This document shows positions 16,593 through 24,446 of a DNA stretch of 64,000 bases, one piece after another (position 1 is the first letter of the stretch; every line of letters begins with the position of its first letter). The translations under genes and the position numbers were made by a program. Source of the DNA: CAWAYR01 sp050250875 (GTDB lineage: Bacteria; Acidobacteriota; Vicinamibacteria; Vicinamibacterales; UBA2999); the NCBI GenBank assembly GCA_050250875.1, contig JBFWNV010000001.1:806001-870000 (forward strand). The letters are read 5' to 3'. The notes beneath the pieces are model-generated. The model did not search any database and was not told the DNA's origin. It was given only the letters and a program-made list of their open reading frames with translations.

Positions 16593-18905
16593 CTACTTCT
16601 GAATCAGGTAATTGAGCTTGACGACCAGCTGCCGATCCTTCTGCGCGAAGACGTCGGCCGGCAGACCGGTCTGCCGGAGATCGTTGTAGACGACGAACAG
16701 GTCGCTGCCCGGCCGGTGGATCAGGTTGAAGCGGATGTTGTTCGAGATCTCATGGGTGCCGGTGTTGTACTGCGTCAGGCTGCGGATGGTCATGCGCGGC
16801 GAGAACGTGTAGTCGACGCGCAGCGACGTCAGGTTGACCAGGAAGTCGCCCCACGGCATCTTGACGTCGTTGCGGTTGTAGTTCAGCTCCGCCGACAGCC
16901 TGCTGGTGGCCCGGGCGCCGACGCCGTAGGACAGCGAGCGCCGCGTGCCGCCGTAGAAGTCGTTGGGCTGGAACGTGACACGCTGGAAGAAGCGCTTCCC
17001 AGGGCTGGTGTTGTAGGTGAACATCCACTCGTTCATGTTGTAGCTGCCGACCGGGATGCGCACGTCGGGGCGGATGTTGAACGGCAGTTCCAGCACGTCG
17101 AGGTTGCGCTGGTAGATCACGTTGATGAACGAGTCGTCGCGCAGCGTCGTGCCGAGCATCAGATGGTGCAGGCGGCCGACCAGCTGGCCGTCCCGGTTGG
17201 TGGTATAGGTCAGCACGTACATCGGCTCCATCACCTTGATGGCGCCGCGCTTGGGCCGGGGGGTCGGGCTGACGTAGGCCTTGGTGGTGCGGTGACCGCC
17301 CGAGCGCTGCAGGAAGCCGGCCTCGGGATTGAAGTTCTCCTGCACGTCCAGGTAGTTGAGCCAGATCTGCCAGCGCGGGTCGCGGTAGGCGACCCGGCCG
17401 TAGAATGCCATGTCGTCGCCCTCGCCGATCGGCCGGCCGTTCAGCCACGGCTGGTCGGGATTGGTCAGGGTCTTGGCGACGTAGGAGTTCACCTGGAAGC
17501 TGTTGCCGAGCGAGAAGTTGCCGTCGACGCCCATGGTGCGGTTGTAATGCGGGCTGCCGTCCACCGACTCCTTGTTGATGAAGATGGCGCCGACGCGTGA
17601 GCGGCGCAGCACGTCGCGGCTGTAGCGACTGACGAAGAAGTTGTCGCCGGGCCGGCCGAACGCCTCGTCGGTCTGCACGTCGAGGACGGCGACGTTGTTG
17701 CGGCCGACCTTGCCGGTCAGCCGCGCGCCGCCGAGGATCGGCACCGGCTGACCGGAATCCGACAGGCCGATGCGCCGGCTGAAGAACAGGTCGGTCTGCA
17801 CCGGCGTCGAGGTGAACGACGCGCCGGTGCCCATCGTGAAGAAGTTCGACGCCTCGAGGAAGAAGTCGCGCTTCTCGGGGAAGAACAGCCCGAAGCGGGT
17901 CAGGTTGACCTGCTGGTCGTCCACCTCCACCTGCGCGAAGTCGGTGTTGACGGTCACGTCGAGGTTGAGGCCGGCGCTGACGCCGTAGCGGGCGTCGAGG
18001 CCGACGTCGCGGGCCCACGTGGTGCTGCGGTTCGTGACGCTGAGATCGCGGCGGCGCGGCCCGGCGACGACGAACGGCTTGAGCTTCAGATCCCAGCCGA
18101 GGTTCAGGTTCTGCAGCCCGCGCAGCTCGCCGGCCAGACTCACGCGGGTGAGCGCGTAGGCACGCGGAATCGGCGACCAGTAGTCGAGTTCGTTCTTGCG
18201 GCGGATGTGGCGCAGGAAGTTGACGCCCCAGGTCTGCTCGTCGGTGGGCCTGAACCGCAGCGTGTTGGTGGGGATGGCCATCTCGGCGGTCCAGCCGTCG
18301 TCGGTGACGCGCGCCGCCGCGTCCCAGACCCCGTCCCAGTTGCGGTTCACGTTCGAGGTGGTGCCGCGGCCGCCGCCCTCGCCCTCGTCGAAGATCTGCT
18401 GTTCCAGCTTGGCGCCGAGCGGCGTGGTCAGGAACATGTAGCCGTTGCGCGAGTCCTTGAAGGTGTCGAGGATGACCTGGAAGTTGTCCTCGTCGAACAG
18501 GCGATCGGCGTCGCGCCGCATCTCGGTGGCCACCACCGCGTCGCCGGTGTGTTGGGCGTGCGCGCCGCCACCCGCGGCGGTGTCGCCGGTGGTGACGCCG
18601 CCGGCCTGGTAGGCGTGGACGGCGATGTAGATGGTGCGGGCGTCGTAGACGATGCGCACTTCGGTGCGCTCGGTGGCCGGCTGGCCGAGGTTCGGCTCCT
18701 GCTGGGTGAAGGTGTCGACCGGGGTGGCGGTGGTCCAGGCGGCGTCGTCGAGGGCGCCGTCGATGCGCGGCCCGGTGTCGACGCGGACGGCCTGGATGAA
18801 CGGCCGCTCGCGGCTCTGCTGCGCCGACGAGGGAGCCGCCCCGCACAGCACGGCGAGGGTGGCGATCACGACACGACGACAGGCAGGATCGACGGCTTGA
18901 GCCAT
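16593..18905 (-). CDS. DUF5916 outer-membrane protein with N-terminal CBM9-like domain
   Basis: The 770-residue protein has a signal peptide (about 1-29, ending 'APSSAQQ'). A carbohydrate-binding-like module (about 35-220: 'PRIDGALDDAAWTTATPV', 'TEVRIVYDARTIYIAVHAY') is followed by the DUF5916 region, which reads like an outer-membrane beta-barrel: alternating strands, 'VEVDDQQVNLTRFGLFFPEK', 'RDFFLEASNFF'. It ends in a short amphipathic strand ('LVVKLNYLIQK'). The function is unproven; uptake or surface processing of glycans or peptides is inferred from the family and the neighbouring catabolic genes. ATG 18905 is chosen to give a normal signal peptide; a longer form from 18947 is possible. 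A paralogue lies at 28321-30747. Confidence 0.88.
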   Translation of the reverse strand: MAQAVDPACRRVVIATLAVLCGAAPSSAQQSRERPFIQAVRVDTGPRIDGALDDAAWTTATPVDTFTQQEPNLGQPATERTEVRIVYDARTIYIAVHAYQAGGVTTGDTAAGGGAHAQHTGDAVVATEMRRDADRLFDEDNFQVILDTFKDSRNGYMFLTTPLGAKLEQQIFDEGEGGGRGTTSNVNRNWDGVWDAAARVTDDGWTAEMAIPTNTLRFRPTDEQTWGVNFLRHIRRKNELDYWSPIPRAYALTRVSLAGELRGLQNLNLGWDLKLKPFVVAGPRRRDLSVTNRSTTWARDVGLDARYGVSAGLNLDVTVNTDFAQVEVDDQQVNLTRFGLFFPEKRDFFLEASNFFTMGTGASFTSTPVQTDLFFSRRIGLSDSGQPVPILGGARLTGKVGRNNVAVLDVQTDEAFGRPGDNFFVSRYSRDVLRRSRVGAIFINKESVDGSPHYNRTMGVDGNFSLGNSFQVNSYVAKTLTNPDQPWLNGRPIGEGDDMAFYGRVAYRDPRWQIWLNYLDVQENFNPEAGFLQRSGGHRTTKAYVSPTPRPKRGAIKVMEPMYVLTYTTNRDGQLVGRLHHLMLGTTLRDDSFINVIYQRNLDVLELPFNIRPDVRIPVGSYNMNEWMFTYNTSPGKRFFQRVTFQPNDFYGGTRRSLSYGVGARATSRLSAELNYNRNDVKMPWGDFLVNLTSLRVDYTFSPRMTIRSLTQYNTGTHEISNNIRFNLIHRPGSDLFVVYNDLRQTGLPADVFAQKDRQLVVKLNYLIQK

Positions 18906-19175
18906 GGTCGATCGGATAGTGTGCCAGCGGCCGAGCTTGAGTCGCAACCGCTTGTATTTGTAAAGACCTGATTAACGCGGCCGTATCCCTCGCGTTCGGC
19001 GGGTTGGAGACCGAGGTTCACGCGGGTGCCGACCCTGATCGGGCCAGGGGCCGACGCAGCGACTGGAGATCGCGGCGGTGCGGGTCGGCCCCGGTCCGCC
19101 GTCGGGCGCGATGGGACCGGCCCGGCAGGCGGACGCGAAGCGCCTCCCGTCGGATCGGCGCCCCGGATTGGCGCC

Positions 19176-20843
19176 TCAGTTCTTGAGGCCGAGCCGCGAC
19201 CACTGCTGGCAGTAGTTGCGCCGCATCTTGAACTGGTGCTGCCCGTCGGTGGTCGCCGGGGCGCCCACGCTCTGGCTCCGCGAGATCACCTGCAGCAGCG
19301 CGTAGGGCGACGTCGCCGCCACCTGGTTGCCCATCGGGTCGGTGTAGTAGGTCTCCGACCCACGGCTGTTGTCCCAGTAGCCGGGCTGCGCGTAGCTCTC
19401 GCGCTCGCAGCCGCGGAACCGGCTCCAGTCGGCGTTGTGCACCTTCGAACCCGCCATTCGCGGATCCCAGGCGTAGACCAATTCGGCGGCGTTCGCCGGG
19501 TTGCGGACGGTGATCGGGTCGAACACCGCCGGCGTCGCGAACGACCGATAGGCCTCGCGGCCGTTGATGCGCACGGCCTGCGTCGTGCCCCAGATCTCGT
19601 AGGCGCTGGTGAGCTGGCACGGGGAGTTGAGCTGCACGACGTCCTTGGTCGGCGCGTTCACGCGCGGGTTGCAGACGTTGGCGGAGCCGCCGGTGTCCAT
19701 CATCAGCTGCGTGAAGGCCTTGAGCCCGAATTCCGGATGGATGACCCGGATTTCGGCCGAGTGGTGCTGCATCGTGAATCGCTTCGGGCCGCCGGTGCCC
19801 ATGTGGAACACGCTGCGCGAGTAGACACGGTTGACCCGGCCCTCGTCGTTGCGGTCGCCGGGATTGGCGATGAACACCTTGAAGCCCTCGTGCGGCTCGT
19901 CGTGGCCGTTGGGCTCGCCAGGCATCGGATGGCGGCGGCCGATGTGGCCGAACTTCACCGGCACGGCTGCGATCTCGGCGTTCTGCGTCATCGCCGGGTT
20001 GTCGCCGTGCTCATGGGCGTAGACGCAGCCGGTCGGGTCCACCTGCGGGTGCCACGTGCGATAGCGGAAGCCGTCACGGCCGTCGATCGTCCAGAGGTCG
20101 TGGACGGCGGCGCTGCAGGTGCCGAGGATCACCGGATCGACGCTGCCGAAGATGGGGTTCGAGCCCGACGGCGGCGGCAAGGGGGTCGGCAGCGTGGGCC
20201 CACCGCCCGCACCGCCCACCTCGAGCCGCACCTCCGCGGACGGGCCGCTCGAGCCGCAGGCGTTGAGGGCGCGGACCCGCAGGTAGTAGGCGCCGTAGGG
20301 CGCGGTGGCCAGCAGGCCCGGGGCACCGAGCGGAACCGCCGCGAGGTCTGCAGCCCCGCTGGCGGAGCCGGCTTCGAGCACGTAGCTGGCGGCCCCCGCT
20401 GAGCCCTGCCAGGTGATGGTCACGGTGTTCCCGGCGGCGTTGGCCGACAGCCCGGTCGGCGCCGCGGGCGGGCCGAGGCACCCGACGCGCACCGAAATCT
20501 CGTTCGACGGCGCGCTCAGTCCCGCGGCGTTGCCCGAGCGGACTCGCACCCAGTAGCGCCCGTTCGGTACGTTGTTGGCGACCAGTCCGGGCACCATGAC
20601 CGTCGTGACGACGAGGTCGGCGGCGCCGCGAACGCTGCCCGCTTCAAGCTGATAACCGACGGCGCCAGCGGCCGGGCTCCACGACAGCTCCACGGTCGAG
20701 CCCTGCACGGTAGCCGACAGGTTGGTCGGCGCCTGCGGGGCCCCCTGCGCCACGAGCACGTGCGGCAAACCGACGAAGGCGACGGCACACACCGCCGCGA
20801 CGAACGCGCCGACTCCGGCGCGATGCAACGACTCCACGAACAT
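19176..20843 (-). CDS. Secreted two-FN3 protein with His-rich C-terminal domain, copy 1
   Basis: The 555-residue protein has a signal peptide ending near 'HVLVAQG', two FN3 domains (about 30-120 and 125-215) and a short linker. A conserved domain of about 320 residues starts at 'IFGSVDPVILGTCS'. That domain carries many possible metal-binding residues: 'FRYRTWHPQVDPTGC', 'YAHEHGDNP', 'GHDEPHEGF', 'MQHHSAEIRVIHPEF', and paired cysteines. It ends 'CQQWSRLGLKN'. No family is recognised, so no function is claimed; a secreted metal-dependent enzyme or binding protein is possible. The ATG at 20843 is preferred over TTG at 20849. A close paralogue lies just upstream (21188-22909). Confidence 0.8.
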   Translation of the reverse strand: MFVESLHRAGVGAFVAAVCAVAFVGLPHVLVAQGAPQAPTNLSATVQGSTVELSWSPAAGAVGYQLEAGSVRGAADLVVTTVMVPGLVANNVPNGRYWVRVRSGNAAGLSAPSNEISVRVGCLGPPAAPTGLSANAAGNTVTITWQGSAGAASYVLEAGSASGAADLAAVPLGAPGLLATAPYGAYYLRVRALNACGSSGPSAEVRLEVGGAGGGPTLPTPLPPPSGSNPIFGSVDPVILGTCSAAVHDLWTIDGRDGFRYRTWHPQVDPTGCVYAHEHGDNPAMTQNAEIAAVPVKFGHIGRRHPMPGEPNGHDEPHEGFKVFIANPGDRNDEGRVNRVYSRSVFHMGTGGPKRFTMQHHSAEIRVIHPEFGLKAFTQLMMDTGGSANVCNPRVNAPTKDVVQLNSPCQLTSAYEIWGTTQAVRINGREAYRSFATPAVFDPITVRNPANAAELVYAWDPRMAGSKVHNADWSRFRGCERESYAQPGYWDNSRGSETYYTDPMGNQVAATSPYALLQVISRSQSVGAPATTDGQHQFKMRRNYCQQWSRLGLKN

Positions 20844-21103
20844 CGGCAACGACCCCCGACCGCCGGCGCATCATCGACCCGCGGTGTAGCCCGGAACGCC
20901 GACGCGGAGGGGCTTACTCGCGCCTGGCTTGGACGAGACTGGAGTGCAAATCGTGGGCCTGACGTAATCAACAATGTGAGGCACGAACAAAGTCGTCACC
21001 CGACACGACAACCATGACGACAAAACTGTGCTCGCGCCTCCAACCGCTGGAAATCACTGAGGATTCCGCCAGAAGACCGAGGATAGGCCAGAGACACCGT
21101 CAA
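20844..21103. promoter_or_regulatory. Non-coding upstream region of the FN3 paralogue 1
   Basis: The 344 bases between the two paralogues hold the terminator listed separately and, on this side, about 260 bases with clearly lower GC than the surroundings (for example ACGTAATCAACAATGTGAGG near 20960). No reading frame is convincing. It most likely contains the promoter of the 19176-20843 gene, but no clear -35/-10 pair could be fixed. Confidence 0.4.
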
Positions 21104-21135
21104 ATAAAAAGGCCCCGGGCAATCGCACCGGGGCC
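21104..21135 (-). terminator. Intrinsic terminator of the FN3 paralogue 2 gene
   Basis: GGCCCCGG (21111-21118) pairs with CCGGGGCC (21128-21135) around a 9-base loop. The plus-strand A run at 21104-21110 becomes a T tract on the minus strand just after the stem. It lies about 50 bases after the stop at 21188, a textbook rho-independent site. Confidence 0.88.
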
Positions 21136-21187
21136 GTGTAGAAAATGCCGGAGCGTGTAAAAACCGGGTACACGCCCTACAAGATCG

Positions 21188-22909
21188 TCAGTTCTTGAGA
21201 CCGAGCCGCGACCGCTGCTGGCAGAAGCCCCTGCGCATCTTGAACTGGTGCAAGCCGTCGGTGGTGGCCGGCGACGCCACGCTGTTGGACTGCGAGATCT
21301 CCTGCCGAAGCGCCAGCGGGTTCGAAGCGGCGAGCGGCTGGCCCATCGAATCGGTGTAGTACGTCGTCTGGCCGCTGCGGTTGTACCAGTAGCCAGGCTG
21401 CGCGTAGCTCTCGCGGTCGCAGCCGCGGTTGTTCGACCAGTTGTCGCTCGGGAAGTTCTTGACCGCGGCCATTCGCGGGTCCCACGCATAGACCAGCTCG
21501 GTGGGATTGGCCGGGTTGAAGACCGTGATCGGGTCGAACACCGCGGGAGTGGCGAACGCACGATAGACCTCCCGGCCGCCGGCGTAGACCGAGGCCGTGG
21601 TGCTCCAGATCTCGTAGCCGCTGTTGAGGCGGCAGGGCGAGTTGACCTGCATCACGTCCTTGACCGGTGCCTGCACGCGGGGGTCGCAGACCGCCCCGAC
21701 GCCGCCGGTGTTCATCATCAACTGCGTGAACGCCTTCAGCCCGAACTCCGGGTGGATCAGCCGGATCTCCGCGGAGTGATGCGGCATGTTGAAGCGCTTC
21801 GGGCCGCCGGTGCCCATGTGGAAGACCGAGCGCGAGTAGACCCGGTTGACGCGGCCCTCGTCGTTGACGTCGCCGACGTTGGCGATGAACACCTTGAACC
21901 CCTCGTGTGCTTCCTCGTGCCCGTTGGGCTCACCGGGGTGCTGCATGCGCCGGCCGATGTAGCCGAATCGCACCGGCGAGGCGGCGATCTCGGCGTTGCG
22001 AATCGACGCCGGGTTGTCGCCGTGCTCATGGGCGTAGATGCACCCGGTGGGATCCGTCTGCGGATGCCACGTGCGGTACTTGAACCCGTCGCCGCCGTCG
22101 ACGACCCACTTGTCGTGAGTCGCGGCTGAACAGCTGCCGAGGATCGCCGCGTCGACGATGCCGAAGATGGAGCCTGGTGCGGTCGGCGTCGGCGTGGGCG
22201 TCGGGGTCGGCGTGGGCGTTGGCGTGGGCGTCGGCGTGGGCGTCGGAGTCGGAGTCGGGGTCGGGGTGATGCCCGTGCCGACCCTGACGATGGTCTCGGC
22301 CGAGGGATTGCCCAGGCCGCAGGCGTTGGCCGCCCTCAGACGCACGTAGTAGGTGCCCACGGGCGCGGTGGTCGTGAACGACGTCGTCGTCAGCCGCACC
22401 GTTCCGACATTGCTGGCGCCGCTCGCCGAGCCGGCCTCGAGCACGTAGCCGGTCGCGCCGGCCGACGCCTGCCAGCCGACGCGAATCGTCGTGCCGCTCA
22501 CCGTCGCCACGACGCCCGATGGAGCCGCCGGCGGACCGGCACAGCCGATCGACACGACGACCTCATTGGACGGCTGGCTGAGGACGTTGTTGTAGTCGAG
22601 CCTCACGCGCACGTAGTAGCGGCCGAACGGCACGTTCTGCGCAAGGTAGTTCGTCGTCGTCGTGTTGTAGGTGAGGTAGTTCCTCAAGCCGGGTCCGCTG
22701 CCCACCTCGACCCTGTAGTAGACATGACCGCGCAGACTCGTGTTGCTCTTCCACGTCAGCGCGACAGTGCGACCGTCGACAACAGCGGCCAGGCCCCACG
22801 GCGCCGGCGGCGCCGTCTGCGCCACGAGCACGCGATCGACGACGGCGCCCGTCCCCAGGGCCGCCACCGCCAGCATCAAGGCAAAACGAGACACGTAGGA
22901 CGAGAACAT
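21188..22909 (-). CDS. Secreted two-FN3 protein with Thr-Pro linker and His-rich C-terminal domain, copy 2
   Basis: The 573-residue paralogue of the preceding gene starts at ATG 22909, behind a strong ribosome site (GGAGGT, 6 bases upstream), with a signal peptide ending 'RVLVAQ'. Two FN3 domains (about 32-125, 130-215) lead to about 14 Thr-Pro pairs encoded by a GGCGTC/GGCGTG microsatellite. The conserved His-rich domain follows ('FKYRTWHPQTDPTGC', 'YAHEHGDNP', 'VYSRSVFHMGTGGPKRF'), ending 'CQQRSRLGLKN' like copy 1. Tandem placement and near-identical domain ends indicate gene duplication; the linker is the main difference. The function is unknown. Intrinsic termination is strong downstream. 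Confidence 0.82.
   Translation of the reverse strand: MFSSYVSRFALMLAVAALGTGAVVDRVLVAQTAPPAPWGLAAVVDGRTVALTWKSNTSLRGHVYYRVEVGSGPGLRNYLTYNTTTTNYLAQNVPFGRYYVRVRLDYNNVLSQPSNEVVVSIGCAGPPAAPSGVVATVSGTTIRVGWQASAGATGYVLEAGSASGASNVGTVRLTTTSFTTTAPVGTYYVRLRAANACGLGNPSAETIVRVGTGITPTPTPTPTPTPTPTPTPTPTPTPTPTPTAPGSIFGIVDAAILGSCSAATHDKWVVDGGDGFKYRTWHPQTDPTGCIYAHEHGDNPASIRNAEIAASPVRFGYIGRRMQHPGEPNGHEEAHEGFKVFIANVGDVNDEGRVNRVYSRSVFHMGTGGPKRFNMPHHSAEIRLIHPEFGLKAFTQLMMNTGGVGAVCDPRVQAPVKDVMQVNSPCRLNSGYEIWSTTASVYAGGREVYRAFATPAVFDPITVFNPANPTELVYAWDPRMAAVKNFPSDNWSNNRGCDRESYAQPGYWYNRSGQTTYYTDSMGQPLAASNPLALRQEISQSNSVASPATTDGLHQFKMRRGFCQQRSRLGLKN
22181..22267. repeat. Hexanucleotide microsatellite coding for a Thr-Pro linker
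   Basis: A run of GGCGTC/GGCGTG/GGAGTC units (about 87 bases) inside the FN3 paralogue 2 gene is read on the minus strand as repeated Thr-Pro. Copy number changes of six bases would keep the frame, so linker length could vary between strains without loss of function. Confidence 0.9.
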
Positions 22910-23160
22910 CAGCAGACCTCCACCGCCGATCCGGGGCAGACGGCAGACGGGACTTCGTGTTGTTGTTGGCGGGCTTCGCGGGGAAGGTGGCGCGATGCCG
23001 ACGACTGCCGCGCTCACACTGCAAGGCTCGCGCCCGATTCGTGCAGGGCTGAGATCTCAGCGGTTTCGGTGCGGACGCGCTGTGAAGGGCCGACGAGATC
23101 GTGCACGAATTCGTGATCGAATCGACAATTCAGGGCCGCGCAAGACTATCGCGAGGTCGC

Positions 23161-23166
23161 TATACT
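23161..23166 (+). promoter_or_regulatory. Candidate -10 box of the PEBP gene, possibly leaderless
   Basis: TATACT lies only 7 bases before the ATG at 23174. A transcription start at the normal distance would fall at or next to the start codon, and no ribosome site precedes it. No convincing -35 is seen. Confidence 0.35.
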
Positions 23167-23173
23167 GCGCGCC

Positions 23174-23752
23174 ATGAGGTTGAAAACAATTCCTTCTTAC
23201 ACGGCGGCTGTACTCTTTGCGTGCACGGCCATCGGGCTCGCGCAGTCGCCGGCGCCGCTGCAGGTCACGAGTGCGACGCTCGTCGCTGGACAGCCCGTGC
23301 CGCGTCGGCACACGGCCGACGGCGAGAACGTCTCGCCGGCGCTGCAGTGGCGCGGCGCGCCGCCGATCACGAAATCGTTCGCGGTGATCTGCGACGACCC
23401 CGACGTGCCGATCCCCGGCGGCTTCGTGCACTGGGTCGTCTACAACATCCCGGCCACGGCCACCGGGCTGCCCGAGAACCTGCCGATCGATCCGGCGGCG
23501 CCGATGCCGCCGTCGATTGCCGGAACGGTGCAGGGGCTCTCGGGATTCAAGCGACCGATCTATCGCGGACCGGCGCCGCCGCCGGGCAAGCCGCACCACT
23601 ATCACTTCACCGTCTACGCGCTCGACGTCGCCGGGCTGCCGCCGGGCCTCACGAAGGCCCAGCTCAACGAGGCGATGCAGGGCCACGTGGTGGCGCGAGG
23701 CGAGCTGGTCGCCGTGTACGAGCGAAAACCGCCGGCGCCGCCGGCACAGTGA
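23174..23752 (+). CDS. Exported YbhB/YbcL-type PEBP protein
   Basis: The 192-residue product has a signal peptide (1-23, ending 'IGLAQ') and a phosphatidylethanolamine-binding-protein domain of the bacterial YbhB/YbcL type. Characteristic segments are 'DGENVSPALQWRGAP', 'FAVICDDPDVP', 'FVHWVVYNIP' and 'HHYHFTVYALD', which form the anion-binding pocket (Asp, His). The role of bacterial PEBPs is poorly defined; they are often called Raf kinase inhibitor-like only by homology. It precedes the Tat-exported dehydrogenase subunit gene by only 10 bases, so all three genes may be co-transcribed. Confidence 0.92.
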   Translation: MRLKTIPSYTAAVLFACTAIGLAQSPAPLQVTSATLVAGQPVPRRHTADGENVSPALQWRGAPPITKSFAVICDDPDVPIPGGFVHWVVYNIPATATGLPENLPIDPAAPMPPSIAGTVQGLSGFKRPIYRGPAPPPGKPHHYHFTVYALDVAGLPPGLTKAQLNEAMQGHVVARGELVAVYERKPPAPPAQ

Positions 23753-23762
23753 GGCTCACCGT

Positions 23763-24446
23763 ATGGCCGACGCTCCCATCACCCGTCGCGCTCTCCTCCA
23801 GCTCGCCGGCGCCGCCGGTGCAGCCGCCGCCGCCGGCACGGCGGCCGCGGCCCAGCCACCGCGGACGCGGTTGGCGCGGGACCCGTTGCGGGCCCTGAAG
23901 GCGCATGAGGCCGATCTGCTCGATCGCATCGCCGAGCTGCTGGTGCCTTCCGACGAGCACGGCCCCGGCGCCACCGAGGCGATGGCCGTGCGCTACATCG
24001 ACCGCGCATTGGCCGGGGCGCTGCGGGAACAACGCGAGGCCTACCGCGTCGGGCTGGAGGCGCTCGAGCGCTACGCGCGGCAGACCCGCGGCGCGGCGTT
24101 CCTGCAGCTGTCGGAAACGCGGCAGATCTCGCTGCTCATCGACGTCGAGACCGGCACCGCCACCGGCGCCAATGTCGGCTTCGCCGGCAGCTCGGCGCAG
24201 TTCTTCGCCTTGGTCCGCGGCCACGTCATGCAGGGGACCTTCGGCGACCCGTACTACGGCGGCAACGCCGGCTTCGTCGGCTGGGATCTCATCGGCTATC
24301 CGGGTGTACGCACCTACGTGCCGCCGGCCGACCAGCGGCTGCTGTCGCCGCCGCCGCCCGTGCGCGCGTCGGCTTACGACAACCCGATGTTCGACAAGGC
24401 GGTGGTGGACCTGAGGCCGGCCGGGAGCGACCGCGATGCCGACTAA
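23763..24446 (+). CDS. Gluconate 2-dehydrogenase subunit 3-like, Tat-exported
   Basis: The 227-residue protein begins 'TRRALLQLAGAAGAAAAAG', a twin-arginine signal. The following region ('LRALKAHEADLLDRIAELLVPSD', 'QISLLIDVE', 'FFALVRGHVMQGTFGDPYYGGN') fits the gluconate 2-dehydrogenase subunit 3 family, the small partner that stabilises and co-exports a GMC flavoprotein without its own signal. The next gene encodes exactly such a flavoprotein; its ATG lies 11 bases inside the end of this gene. No cytochrome c subunit is found nearby, so the electron acceptor is unknown. Confidence 0.9.
   Translation: MADAPITRRALLQLAGAAGAAAAAGTAAAAQPPRTRLARDPLRALKAHEADLLDRIAELLVPSDEHGPGATEAMAVRYIDRALAGALREQREAYRVGLEALERYARQTRGAAFLQLSETRQISLLIDVETGTATGANVGFAGSSAQFFALVRGHVMQGTFGDPYYGGNAGFVGWDLIGYPGVRTYVPPADQRLLSPPPPVRASAYDNPMFDKAVVDLRPAGSDRDAD

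Noticed and set aside
22181..22267. CRISPR-like repeat
   Set aside because: The units are six bases without spacers and lie inside a coding sequence; it is a microsatellite.
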